From the NCBI GenBank assembly GCA_964462685.1, contig CAYWYR010000009.1, positions 67,659 through 131,658 on the forward strand: DNA of 64,000 bases, read 5' to 3'. Source of the DNA: CAYWYR01 sp964462685. Lineage in GTDB: Bacteria > Bacteroidota > Ignavibacteria > Kapaibacteriales > UBA2268. Numbering within the stretch: the stretch's first letter is position 1; each line of letters begins with the position of its first letter. Made by a program: the position numbers and the translations under genes. The notes under the pieces were generated by a model. It worked only from the letters and a program-made list of their open reading frames with translations, did not search any database and was not told the DNA's origin. This document shows, piece by piece, positions 17,504-26,387 of this stretch.

Positions 17504-20500
17504 AGAATACCGATATTTTCTTTGTTACGGATTCGTTTTGGCTAGATAACTCTAGTAGGTATATGCCATTGGAAAGGTTTCCGGCAAAGATATTGTATAA
17601 GTAATCTTTCTGGTTTCCTTCTATGCTTTCCTGATGAATGGTTTTACCGAACATATCGTACAAAGTGATAGTATAATCAGAGCTTTCCGGCATATCAAGA
17701 AGCATCTGAAGTTCACTATCGATTATAGGCAAGTTCAAAACCCTGATGTCGGCTCCGTAGCTTATCCCAAATGTTCTCGTTACGGGGAATACACTTTTAT
17801 CAGAGAGCTCAAAGGAGGTAGAGGAAGTCATTATAGTAAGATCCTCGATTCCTATAGGTTCCGCCTCGGTTATATCGATAGTAACGGTGTTACTGGTTGT
17901 ATAGCCGCTTTCTACTTCAAACTCTATTTGTCCTTCCGAAATCAACTGAGTGAGCTCTATGCCTGAAATTGTCAAGTTATTGTTATCAATACCATTCACC
18001 TTAGGAAGTGATATAAGGGTATCATTATATGCGAATTTAAGGTTAATAGTTTCTAAAGGTGTCAAATCTAATCCAAAAGGATTACTGAGTTTCAATGTCA
18101 GGCCTGCTTCATCACCCAGATTTAGAGTATCAGAGTTTGGGTTCAACTCTAAGCTGGTAGTCAGATAAAAATCCATGTTTGTTGAGCCATTAATCAGGAT
18201 CGTATCTTGTATTTGGCAAGCTTGTTCTGTCAGTATCAGGGTATCGAGAATGTTTGAGCCAACAGTTGGCGTAGTGTATATAAGCTGGTACTCGCCGCCC
18301 TGTGACAGCGATATCTCGCTATCTTCTCTACTGAAATAAGATAGCTGAAATACTGGAGAGCCGGCGTTATTCAATACCGGCAGAGTGATAAGTGTGTCTT
18401 TGTTTGGGGACACGCCCATAAGTTCAACATCATCAATTTCATAGTTTAAAATATTATCACTGTTTAGCTTTAGAGTATAATCGTAATTAGCTTGAGCGGA
18501 ATTATTAGATATAATAAGATCAAGTTCTGTTATGTCGGGATTAATTAAAGTAAAATAAAAGCCAAGCTCTTGCGAGTTGCCTGGCAAAATCAATAACGGA
18601 AAATCATTTTTGATTTCGAATAATGCGTTCTGTGTATCAGCTGGTGATATATCTGAAACAAGCAGATCAGTCGTTCCTGTATTTCTGATAATCATATTGT
18701 CATCAATCTTTTGGGCTAAACATGTTCCTAAGTCGAGAGTTTTATCATCTATAGATATTACGGCGTCTGAATCCCCGTAATCAACGAATAGCTGTACTGA
18801 TTCTCCGTTGCCGCAATCTACGGGTTGGATATTCAATGTAGTAAAATCAAGAGTGCCTGCGGAGTTCCCCAAATAAAGAATATTGATATCGGCTGTATCA
18901 TTTGCATCGATAACAATACTAGAATTATCTAGGGTGAAAAATTCACTGTCCAGCAAGGTTAGGCTAAATTCAATATCTTTCTGATTAGGATTATATATCC
19001 TAAGCGATCGGTTATCGGTATCGCCAAAGTTAGGAGGTTGAAATCGGACTTGTTTGTCACTGACTTCAGTATTTATCGAATCAACTATAAATGATATTTC
19101 TATTTGGCTTAAGGTTATCCCGCCATTTAGTGGAGGGTGAGTAATAAGAACAGTATCGGTATATATGCCTTCCTCTAATGGCGGAACTGAATATACTATA
19201 TCAAAACCGGTAAAAGGGATTATGCTGATTGTTCCAGACTGCTTGATTGTAATATATTTTGAACCTGATACATCAATTCCTATAGTTCTGTTATTATTAT
19301 TTGCCACAGCCAGTGAGAACTCTGAATCAGTTGAACAATCGAGAATCCCGAGATCGATATTGTCGGGTATCGAGATATTATAGCCTATGATATTCGAAAG
19401 TACTGGCAATCTTATAGGAGAGCAAAAGTCCTCGGTGAATATTATAATCTCGCTTTGGAAGAGGGTATCGGTATCAGAGGCGATATCGATTTGAAGATCG
19501 AGCGTCTCCCCCTCGCCAATGCTACGGTCATACTCGGGATCGATATTTATGAATCTATCATCGTACATGATTGATTCAATAACCAGAGGTTCAGGAGAGC
19601 TATTCCTGAGTACACTATAAATATCCGATAAAGTATCGCCGATAAAAATACTGCCAATATCGATATCCTCCCTTAGAAGATCGAAGTTTGGATTGATAGC
19701 GTTGCCTATAAGCTCAATACTTTTATCACCGTAAAGGGAATGGAATATGATCTGCGCCGTTTTTATCCCGGCCGGCTGCCGCGGCAGAAAAGATATATCC
19801 ATATCTATTGCCGTACCCCCGGCAATGGTAAATGGCGGATTCGCTGAAATCTCGAAGTCATCCGAGATGAGAGTGATACTGTCAATCTGATAGTCAAGTA
19901 GTGTATTGACCTTGATAGCATCATTGACTATGGTATCTTTGATAGACAGTACGCATACGTCCCCGAAGTTAATCGCAGTTGGAAACTCGGCTACCGGTTC
20001 AACAAGATTTATCGATACGGTATCGGAAACCGCCTCGATAATCTCTTGATATGGAAGGTCTTCAGGCCAAAAAGTTACTATCTCTCCGTTTTTATTGCCA
20101 TAGATAGCTTTACCGTTAACAGGTGATAAGGATAAGATCAGGTTGTCTTGATCGAGCGGGAATTCATAAATACTGGATGTTAAGAGATCATAGACTTTGA
20201 TGATGCTTTGCTCGCCGAAAAGATCTAAAAACACCAACAAATTGCCTGAGAGAAATTCTTTAGTCGGGTCTATTTTCTCGAATGATAGGTTGGGAGTATC
20301 GTTTTGGTTGATCGTAAGCCTATCTGAAGGGCTAAGTGCAAGATATAGGATTTGAAGATCGGTAGTTAAGTTGTCTTCATATCGCACAAGTAATCTGTTC
20401 TGATCTTCATAATAACTAATATCGATGATTTCCTGGGTAGGAGAATTCGCAAGATTCAAATCAGTGATCGATCTGCTTTCAGGATCATAAACTGTGAACT

Positions 20501-21278
20501 TTCTTTCTGGTCCTGCTAAAAGAATAAACTCCTTACCGTTTATATCTACATTTTCCAACGCGTTGAAGTTTTCAAAAAGCGGGATCGTTGAAAAAGGAGT
20601 TGCACTGATAAAGCCGGACTGATATTGATAAATTTTTACCTCATCCGCTGTAAGGGCATATATCAGCTGTGAGCTATCATCGATAAGCATATCAATGACT
20701 ATTTCCTCTGTTTGTATTATCGATCTGAACTGAGGGAGCTGTGAAGGTTGAGATATGTTTATTGCAGAAGCAAAAATCTCGCCTGTGGTAGTTGAACTAT
20801 AAAGCAGGAAGGAATCCTGAGACCAGACGAATGTAGAGATGTCAGCGTTCTGAAAGCCTCTATTGCCTATCGGATCATTTATATCAGCTACGCCGAACCT
20901 GCCATCAGGGCTTTGGAAGGCAAATAAATCTGAACCTTGAAGATGATCTATGAGCGTCACCCCTATCCCTTCTCCGAGAAGCTGGAACCGATCAACATTG
21001 ATCAGATCAACTGAGTCAGCTTCTCGGGAGTAGAAAATATCGTACTGGCCTTGCAGAAATGGTAATCTAGAATAACGGGTATTGCCAACCTGACTAAGCT
21101 GGGACTGGCCCCAGCTACCACCTGTGAACCTGATATTAAAGGTATTGTAACTTATGGATGATGATATGGAAAGAGTATCACCAGTATATTTTCCGAGCCC
21201 CTGGGTAGGATAAGATAACTGCTGAGCCTTTAGGCCCACACTAATCAATATCCATACAAAAAGGGTTGCTTTAGTCAT
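17502..21278 (-). CDS. Very large secreted choice-of-anchor-D protein with T9SS sorting domain
   Basis: A 1258-residue exported protein. The signal peptide is MTKATLFVWILISVGLKAQQ. Residues ~100-420 look like a WD40/beta-propeller-type region of short repeats. From ~455 onward several choice-of-anchor-D/ASH-like beta-sandwiches follow, each with a small cysteine-containing start (NFGDVCVLS, DLGILDCSTDS, DLGTCLAQK). The final ~75 residues (YTITLYDMFGKTIHQESI, then NGIYLLELSS) form a type A T9SS sorting domain. The ATG overlaps the stop of the DUF427 gene (ATGA). It is probably a surface-exposed protein of unknown ligand. Confidence 0.85.
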   Translation of the reverse strand: MTKATLFVWILISVGLKAQQLSYPTQGLGKYTGDTLSISSSISYNTFNIRFTGGSWGQSQLSQVGNTRYSRLPFLQGQYDIFYSREADSVDLINVDRFQLLGEGIGVTLIDHLQGSDLFAFQSPDGRFGVADINDPIGNRGFQNADISTFVWSQDSFLLYSSTTTGEIFASAINISQPSQLPQFRSIIQTEEIVIDMLIDDSSQLIYALTADEVKIYQYQSGFISATPFSTIPLFENFNALENVDINGKEFILLAGPERKFTVYDPESRSITDLNLANSPTQEIIDISYYEDQNRLLVRYEDNLTTDLQILYLALSPSDRLTINQNDTPNLSFEKIDPTKEFLSGNLLVFLDLFGEQSIIKVYDLLTSSIYEFPLDQDNLILSLSPVNGKAIYGNKNGEIVTFWPEDLPYQEIIEAVSDTVSINLVEPVAEFPTAINFGDVCVLSIKDTIVNDAIKVNTLLDYQIDSITLISDDFEISANPPFTIAGGTAIDMDISFLPRQPAGIKTAQIIFHSLYGDKSIELIGNAINPNFDLLREDIDIGSIFIGDTLSDIYSVLRNSSPEPLVIESIMYDDRFINIDPEYDRSIGEGETLDLQIDIASDTDTLFQSEIIIFTEDFCSPIRLPVLSNIIGYNISIPDNIDLGILDCSTDSEFSLAVANNNNRTIGIDVSGSKYITIKQSGTISIIPFTGFDIVYSVPPLEEGIYTDTVLITHPPLNGGITLSQIEISFIVDSINTEVSDKQVRFQPPNFGDTDNRSLRIYNPNQKDIEFSLTLLDSEFFTLDNSSIVIDANDTADINILYLGNSAGTLDFTTLNIQPVDCGNGESVQLFVDYGDSDAVISIDDKTLDLGTCLAQKIDDNMIIRNTGTTDLLVSDISPADTQNALFEIKNDFPLLILPGNSQELGFYFTLINPDITELDLIISNNSAQANYDYTLKLNSDNILNYEIDDVELMGVSPNKDTLITLPVLNNAGSPVFQLSYFSREDSEISLSQGGEYQLIYTTPTVGSNILDTLILTEQACQIQDTILINGSTNMDFYLTTSLELNPNSDTLNLGDEAGLTLKLSNPFGLDLTPLETINLKFAYNDTLISLPKVNGIDNNNLTISGIELTQLISEGQIEFEVESGYTTSNTVTIDITEAEPIGIEDLTIMTSSTSFELSDKSVFPVTRTFGISYGADIRVLNLPIIDSELQMLLDMPESSDYTITLYDMFGKTIHQESIEGNQKDYLYNIFAGNLSNGIYLLELSSQNESVTKKISVF

Positions 21279-21556
21279 TCAGTAATCTCTACACCTTTCC
21301 AGAAAGCAACTCTGTTTTTTATTTCAGCTGCCGCTTCCAAGGGTTCTGCATAATACCAAGCGGCGTTCTCGTTGGTCTCGCCATCTACTTTAATATCATA
21401 ATAATTGGCGATGCCTTTCCATGGGCAGCGGGTAATATTATCTGATTTTGAGAAAAAAGATTTTTCGATAGAATCCTCTGGGAAGTAGTGGTTGTTTTCA
21501 ACTACTACTGTATCACTGGATTCCGCTATGGTTTTTCCGTTCCAGATCGCTTTCAT
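21275..21556 (-). CDS. DUF427 domain protein
   Basis: A 93-residue protein matching the small DUF427 family along its whole length: KAIWNGKTIAES at the start, NHYFPEDSI, CPWKGIANYYDI, and AAWYYAEPLEAA near the C-terminus. DUF427 proteins are cytoplasmic and of unknown function. An AGGAGTG ribosome binding site lies just before the ATG. The stop overlaps the start of a 1258-residue secreted protein by four bases, an odd pairing of a cytoplasmic and an exported product. Confidence 0.92.
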   Translation of the reverse strand: MKAIWNGKTIAESSDTVVVENNHYFPEDSIEKSFFSKSDNITRCPWKGIANYYDIKVDGETNENAAWYYAEPLEAAAEIKNRVAFWKGVEITE

Positions 21557-21581
21557 AATTCACTCCTATATATTATTAACA

Positions 21582-22334
21582 CTAAACTATACCAAACAGT
21601 TTCAAACTTATTAAGATAAGCGAAATCAATAGTATAGCTTTAACAAATTTTTCACCTTTTTTGAGGCTCACTTTAGCCGAAAGCTGAGCGCCTACAATAG
21701 TACCAACCGATAGAATGATACCAGGGAGTATATCGATATGCCCGTTTACGGCAAATATCCCAATTACAGGAACAGTATAAACGAAAACGATCAAGACCTT
21801 GTGAATATTGATCTCCACGAGATCCATTTTCATAGATTTATTAAGGAACAGCATTATTAAAAACCCGATGCCAACCTGAATAAATCCACCGTAAACACCA
21901 ATTGCCAATAGTATTATTATCCTGAAAGGTGTAAGGCCTGATTCCTTAGATTTACCGTCGCTTACCGATACTGGTGTTAGAAGCATTACTATTATCGCCA
22001 AGATGATACCGCCCAAGATAATCTGAAACTCTCTATCTCCCAAGTCCATCGAATAAAATGTACCTACGATCGCCCCGGGCAGAGTAAGAAAAGAAAGCTT
22101 GAGACTGAGTTTCCAATCAAAATCCTTTTTAGAGCGGAATATCCAAAGTGCTGCAACAGTCTGAAGCAATACCCCGATACGATTGGTTCCGTTGGCTGTA
22201 ACTGCGTTCAGCCCTGAGAACTGTAATGCAGGTAATGTAAGGGAAGATCCCCCGCCGGATACAACATTAATCACCCCTGCTACAAAACCTGAGATAAAAA
22301 GAATTATATAGGTCGCCGAATCAAGATTTCCCAA
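21582..22334 (-). CDS. TauE/SafE family sulfite exporter-like membrane protein
   Basis: A 250-residue membrane protein with about seven or eight hydrophobic helices. It has the TauE/SafE hallmark GFVAGVINVVSGGGSSLTLP near the N-terminus and the related second-half repeat GVYGGFIQVGIGFLIMLFL. The family moves sulfonates, sulfite or other organic anions; substrate unknown here. The only start near the conserved N-terminus is a TTG at 22334, which overlaps the end of the upstream methyltransferase by 14 bases. Confidence 0.93.
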   Translation of the reverse strand: MGNLDSATYIILFISGFVAGVINVVSGGGSSLTLPALQFSGLNAVTANGTNRIGVLLQTVAALWIFRSKKDFDWKLSLKLSFLTLPGAIVGTFYSMDLGDREFQIILGGIILAIIVMLLTPVSVSDGKSKESGLTPFRIIILLAIGVYGGFIQVGIGFLIMLFLNKSMKMDLVEINIHKVLIVFVYTVPVIGIFAVNGHIDILPGIILSVGTIVGAQLSAKVSLKKGEKFVKAILLISLILISLKLFGIV

Positions 22335-22989
22335 TAACGAATCCCCTATTTGATATCAGCTCATAACTTGCATCTAGCAAACCCGCTATAGCTTTAACAC
22401 TTTCATTATGGTAGAAAACAGTATGGGTGCTATCCCGAAGATACCACCAATGAGGATCGAAAGTTCCGCTGTACATATTAGTTATCACGATGATGCGGCC
22501 TGTGCTGCTGAGCAAATCGAATAAATGATGAAATTCCCGCAATGGCTGATGGAAATGTTCCGCGGTTTCGATGCAAGTTATAAGATCATATTTTTTGTTC
22601 TTATAATCTACATCATAAAAAAAAGGATCATAAGAGGTTGAACTTGCGACTATACCTGACAATTGCTTACCCAGTTCTGGATTCGGCCCGCAACCATAAT
22701 CGAGATGGTCATGGTGTGCTTTTATGTAGGGTTTGATGATCTTAATGTGTTTTGAGATATATTCCGAATATCCTTTACCGAAATTGTTATGTGAGGTATA
22801 TCTAATGAGTTCATTTTCTTTTGTCGGTATAAACTCAGGGTTTACAGAAAGTGCACGGCAAATTCTACATTCACGGAAGGATCTACCAGCTGCCACTAAT
22901 CCGCTGAGAGTATCGTTACTTCCGCAAACCGTGCAATGATGCGTTAGGCTATTGTTTTTTGCTATATTCAGTTGCTTTCGCTTACCCAA
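22321..22989 (-). CDS. Class I SAM-dependent methyltransferase with zinc-ribbon N-terminus
   Basis: A 222-residue protein. It starts with a Cys-rich ribbon (CTVCG and CRICR, residues ~20-43), as in many methyltransferases acting on sugars or small molecules. The SAM-binding loop is HLDYGCGPNPELG. YDLITCIETAEHFHQP is the typical acidic/EHF segment after motif III, and IIVITNMYSG follows. The TTG start at 22989 is the only suitable one. A candidate promoter lies just upstream, between this gene and the divergent permease. The substrate is unknown. Confidence 0.85.
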   Translation of the reverse strand: MGKRKQLNIAKNNSLTHHCTVCGSNDTLSGLVAAGRSFRECRICRALSVNPEFIPTKENELIRYTSHNNFGKGYSEYISKHIKIIKPYIKAHHDHLDYGCGPNPELGKQLSGIVASSTSYDPFFYDVDYKNKKYDLITCIETAEHFHQPLREFHHLFDLLSSTGRIIVITNMYSGTFDPHWWYLRDSTHTVFYHNESVKAIAGLLDASYELISNRGFVIGKS

Positions 22990-23005
22990 GTCTAAATTAT
23001 TTTTT

Positions 23006-23039
23006 CAAAGATATAAATATTGCTCAGACAATCTTCAAA
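23006..23039 (-). promoter_or_regulatory. Candidate Bacteroidota-type promoter of the methyltransferase operon
   Basis: On the minus strand TATCTTTG (plus-strand 23006-23013) fits the TAnnTTTG -7 consensus, and a TTTG (23036-23039) lies 22 bases upstream. The distance to the TTG start codon gives a very short leader of about 10 bases. Confidence 0.45.
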
Positions 23040-23052
23040 TAGTTTTCAAGAG

Positions 23053-24084
23053 ATGGAGCGTTCATCCCAACAGATATTGATATTTTTCTTTATCTGTTCT
23101 CTATTTGCTATTTTCTATATCTTTTCAAGTATCATTCTACCTCTAGTGATGGGAATCATTTCAGCGGTTCTCACACATCCTTTTGTAAGGTTTTTAAGGA
23201 GACTGAAGTTTCCTAAATGGCTTATCACCCCTATTATCCTTTTTCTTTCTGTTGCGATAGGCTTTGGACTTTACAAGTTATTTGAGTCCGCTTTTGCGGA
23301 AATCGCTTTGCAGTGGGACGATATGGCAGACAAGTTCATCATCAAGATCAGGATTATGGTTGAGTGGATAAATCTGAACCTCGCGCTGGATTTGCCGAAT
23401 ATAGATGAGACTCTTTTCCGTGAGATATGGAGTCTGGAGACAGTTGGAGCCCAGTTCAATAATGTAGCTTCGTTTGTCGGTTCGGCGGCAGGCTTTCTGG
23501 CTTTTTATTTCCTGTATTTTTTCTTGTTCGTATCGGGTATAAACGATATAGACAGATACTTGAATTATGTTGAAGGAAGCGAGACCGGCTCAAAGCTATT
23601 CGCTTATTACGAGGTGATGCAGAGCAGTATCAGCAGTTATATAGTCATCAAATCGGTAATCAGTTTTCTAACAGCCTCCTTTGTTTTTATCGTATGTTAC
23701 ACTTACGGTGTTGAATTTCTGATTTTTATAACGATAATTACTTTTATTCTGAACTTCATACCCAATATAGGCTCTATCATCGCAGCACTTGTGCCTATTG
23801 TGATAGGCTTTATCCAGTTCGAGTTCGTACAGGATTTATTACTGTTTAGCATATTGATAGTTTCCATACAGATAGTTATGGGTAATGTAGTTGAACCCAT
23901 AGTAATGGGTGACCGCAATAAAATCAACACTGTTACGATTTTATTTGGTCTGGTCTTTTGGGGTTTCATCTGGGGTATACCAGGTATGATACTTTCTGTG
24001 CCTTTACTTGTTACTATGAAAATGATTTTCGAACAGTTTGATACGACTTCTACATTCGCTCGTATAATGGGATCGCCAGATTAA
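23053..24084 (+). CDS. AI-2E family (PerM/YhhT-like) transporter
   Basis: About 343 residues. The AI-2E layout is seen: two N-terminal helices (ILIFFFICSLFAIFYIF; IILPLVMGIISAVL), a large amphipathic middle domain, then a C-terminal cluster of helices. That cluster contains NFIPNIGSIIAALVPIVIG and the family motif PIVMGDRNKINTV, followed by FGLVFWGFIWGIPGMILSVP. Family members export varied small molecules or ions, so no substrate is inferred. I chose the ATG at 23053; a TTG 11 codons upstream is in frame. Confidence 0.93.
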   Translation: MERSSQQILIFFFICSLFAIFYIFSSIILPLVMGIISAVLTHPFVRFLRRLKFPKWLITPIILFLSVAIGFGLYKLFESAFAEIALQWDDMADKFIIKIRIMVEWINLNLALDLPNIDETLFREIWSLETVGAQFNNVASFVGSAAGFLAFYFLYFFLFVSGINDIDRYLNYVEGSETGSKLFAYYEVMQSSISSYIVIKSVISFLTASFVFIVCYTYGVEFLIFITIITFILNFIPNIGSIIAALVPIVIGFIQFEFVQDLLLFSILIVSIQIVMGNVVEPIVMGDRNKINTVTILFGLVFWGFIWGIPGMILSVPLLVTMKMIFEQFDTTSTFARIMGSPD

Positions 24085-24118
24085 TCTTTTTCTCACTCAA
24101 TATCTTAAAAATATCAAT

Positions 24119-24727
24119 ATGAAAAAAACTCTACTGACTATCGGGGCGGTTATGCTGGCTTCGACTATTGCGGACTCGAGGCCGCCACGCGTAGGTCAAA
24201 TACCCAATGGCAATGTCAACAACTGTTTGAGCTGCCATGTATTCTCTTCAGGAGGCGGACTTAATCCCTTCGGAAGAGATGTGAATGACAATCTTACGAT
24301 GCAGGGAACGGTTATCTGGGCCAACTTGTATGATCTGGACTCCGATAATGACGGTTTTTCTAACGGCTTAGAGCTCCAGGATCCGGACGGTGTCTGGTCT
24401 CAGGGGATGGCGAATCCGGGTGATGCCTCGCTTGTTACAGCCCCGGGAGATGCTGATGATTTTCCAACTTCGGTAGATGAGCCTATAACTGATTTCAGGC
24501 TTATAGTTACAGGCAATACGATTCATCTGATATCAGCTACCAGTTCTGATCTGAACCTAAGCTACAGGATATATTCTGTTGATGGTAGATTACTGATGGG
24601 CTCTGATACAGGCTATGGTAATACTGATATGACTATCAACATAGATGAATTATCAGGTGGTAATTACTATCTTGTAATGCATAAAGGCAAGAAGACCTTC
24701 ACTAGAGGGTTTAGCAAGGTAAACTAA
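24119..24727 (+). CDS. Small secreted CXXCH protein with calcium-binding-type repeat and T9SS tail
   Basis: A 202-residue exported protein. The signal peptide is MKKTLLTIGAVMLASTIADS. A C36-L-S-C39-H40 heme c-like motif lies in VNNCLSCHVFSSGGG. It is followed by an acidic DLDSDNDGFSNGLEL loop of the thrombospondin type-3/calcium-binding kind. The final ~70 residues (LSYRIYSVDGRLLMG to GKKTFTRGFSKVN) form a T9SS sorting domain. A single-heme secreted protein is possible, but no distal methionine ligand can be assigned. It is near an ArsC/Spx-like gene, with no obvious functional link. Confidence 0.82.
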   Translation: MKKTLLTIGAVMLASTIADSRPPRVGQIPNGNVNNCLSCHVFSSGGGLNPFGRDVNDNLTMQGTVIWANLYDLDSDNDGFSNGLELQDPDGVWSQGMANPGDASLVTAPGDADDFPTSVDEPITDFRLIVTGNTIHLISATSSDLNLSYRIYSVDGRLLMGSDTGYGNTDMTINIDELSGGNYYLVMHKGKKTFTRGFSKVN

Positions 24728-24735
24728 CACTGGAT

Positions 24736-25065
24736 ATGGAATTACAGATAATCGGCACGGCAAAGTGCAAGGAAACAGCTAAGGTAAAACGTTTTTTCTC
24801 TGATAGGAGCATTAACTTCCATTTAAGGGATATTAACGATAAACACCTTACTAAAAAAGAACTAAGTAATATCGCCCGAGGGGATTTTGACGGCCTAATC
24901 GATCATGATTCCAAAGAATACAAAAAAGGAGGCTACGACCACAGGATCTATGATCCTGAGGAAGAGCTTCTGGAAAAGCCCGGATTACTTAAAACCCCTA
25001 TTTCCCGCTCTGGAAAAGGCGTTGTGGTAGGGTTTGATGAAAAAGAGCTGAAAAAGCTCATTTAG
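24736..25065 (+). CDS. ArsC/Spx-family thioredoxin-fold protein
   Basis: A 109-residue protein with the ArsC/Spx fold: an N-terminal beta strand and a cysteine in GTAKCKETAKVKRFF, then the LRDI strand and a C-terminal region containing LLKTPISRSGKGVVVGF, where the conserved cis-proline after LLKT occurs. There is one N-terminal Cys and no CXXC. It is likely a redox or regulatory protein rather than a true arsenate reductase. Its 3' end overlaps the convergent propeller gene by eight bases. Confidence 0.85.
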   Translation: MELQIIGTAKCKETAKVKRFFSDRSINFHLRDINDKHLTKKELSNIARGDFDGLIDHDSKEYKKGGYDHRIYDPEEELLEKPGLLKTPISRSGKGVVVGFDEKELKKLI

Positions 25066-25076
25066 GTTTACAGCTC
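25045..25076. terminator. Overlapping hairpins at a convergent gene junction
   Basis: GAGCT/AGCTC (25045-25049 with 25055-25059) forms a short hairpin, and GAGCTG/CAGCTC (25045-25050 with 25071-25076) an alternative longer one, where the ArsC-like (+) and propeller-like (-) genes overlap. There is no long T-run. It may act as a weak bidirectional terminator. Confidence 0.35.
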
Positions 25077-26302
25077 AGAAGATATAATCTTCCGTTGATG
25101 GTTCCGAGAGACTGATAAACTCCATCGAATCTGTTGTAACGTACTCCGAAAGCGTTATCCATCATTCTACCCAGGCTCATCAAGCCGGTCTCGAGGTTTA
25201 ATACATTGAGGCCGGCATTGCTGGGGAAAGCAATGGTCTCTGTTCCTGGAGCAGCCGCATAATCAAAATCGGTACCCATATCCATACCGAAACTGTGCCT
25301 TACGCCATTCAAAATCAAAAAACAGTTGACATTGCATCCAAGATAAGAAATCTCGGAGCCATCGAAACTGAACTGCGGCGTACCAACTTCTTCCCCACCC
25401 CAAAACTCAGTATCGTTCTGTACTATAAGCTCCACTTCCAGTTGCCTTGCCCTAAAAAGTATTATAGGCAGATAAGGGTGCAGACTTAAATCAGAAACGT
25501 TGTCATATTCTTTAGAGCGGAAGATATCTATATAATCATCTGAATACATAACGGCTATGGCGCGTCCGGATGGCCGCAATGCTGAAAACGCCAGTACATC
25601 TCCAGCTAAGTTAAGCCTCAGACTCGTTATATTTACGAAAGGTTCGGTGATTTCTTTATCCCCAATCATAGCAACCCACTGGTTGCCAGCGAGCGCTGCA
25701 TATACTGGCTTTCCTGTGTGCCAGATACCGATAAGTTTGATTTCCTGATAGTAAGTGCTTTCCCAATCAAGTGTTTTAACAGCATACATATCCCCGTTCC
25801 GCTGCAGGTATGCTAAATCGTTACCGTCATCGCTCAAGTAATAAGAGCCAACCATATCGGGAACATTAATAGTTGTATCGGGCATGCTTATGACTGTAAA
25901 ATCCTCTAACAGATAAGAAAAAGCCATATTATCAGAATTACGGCTGTAAACTATCTCCCCGGTAATCTGAGTATTGATTGGGTAAAAATGATTTTCATCA
26001 ATAACATACCAACCCGTATTGTCCCTAACATAAGCTGCCCATCTTTCAGAGTCAGGGGAGAAAACAGGTCGCTTGATATCGAGCATTGCATCTGTTTCAT
26101 CCCCATTTACAACAAGCCTGAACCTATCGCTGAAAGGTTTTGTGATAGCCCACCAGTTGTTGGTGGAATCCATTCCTGCATCAACTATGTTCTCGCCACC
26201 TTCCAGAAGAAGCTTATCATAGCAAAGATCAGCCTTGACCGAAGCAAAGCTTATGATAGCGATGAAAACACATAATATATTCGAGTAGAGATTTCTGATG
26301 AT
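25058..26302 (-). CDS. Exported beta-propeller-like protein with a non-canonical start codon
   Basis: The first ATG in frame (26173) begins after the signal sequence. The frame continues upstream without interruption to a TAG at 26303-26305 and encodes RNLYSNILCVFIAIISFASV, a textbook n-region and hydrophobic core ending near VKAD. No ATG, GTG or TTG exists in that stretch. ATC at 26302 or 26299 is the likely initiator. The mature ~385-residue protein shows repeated short WD40/TolB-like strands (FSPDSERWAAYVRD, YLSDDGNDLAYLQRNG, FSFDGSEISYLG), so a TolB-type beta-propeller is likely. The partner is unknown. A sequencing error in the start codon cannot be excluded. Confidence 0.78.
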   Translation of the reverse strand: MIRNLYSNILCVFIAIISFASVKADLCYDKLLLEGGENIVDAGMDSTNNWWAITKPFSDRFRLVVNGDETDAMLDIKRPVFSPDSERWAAYVRDNTGWYVIDENHFYPINTQITGEIVYSRNSDNMAFSYLLEDFTVISMPDTTINVPDMVGSYYLSDDGNDLAYLQRNGDMYAVKTLDWESTYYQEIKLIGIWHTGKPVYAALAGNQWVAMIGDKEITEPFVNITSLRLNLAGDVLAFSALRPSGRAIAVMYSDDYIDIFRSKEYDNVSDLSLHPYLPIILFRARQLEVELIVQNDTEFWGGEEVGTPQFSFDGSEISYLGCNVNCFLILNGVRHSFGMDMGTDFDYAAAPGTETIAFPSNAGLNVLNLETGLMSLGRMMDNAFGVRYNRFDGVYQSLGTINGRLYLLSCKPK

Positions 26303-26353
26303 CTATAGCTTTATATTTTTTCTGAAATTACAAATATTAGATGTTTGATACGT

Positions 26354-26361
26354 TATATTTG
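26354..26361 (+). promoter_or_regulatory. Bacteroidota-type -7 promoter element (candidate)
   Basis: TATATTTG fits TAnnTTTG and lies 26 bases before the ATG of the GlmU-N-like gene at the head of a six-gene plus-strand run. No TTG element is present at the expected -33 position. Confidence 0.35.
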
Positions 26362-26387
26362 TGAATATATTTATAATAGGGTTACGA

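Noticed and set aside
26173..26302. Taking ATG 26173 as the start of the beta-propeller-like protein
   Set aside because: This would drop a convincing signal peptide encoded directly upstream in the same open frame.
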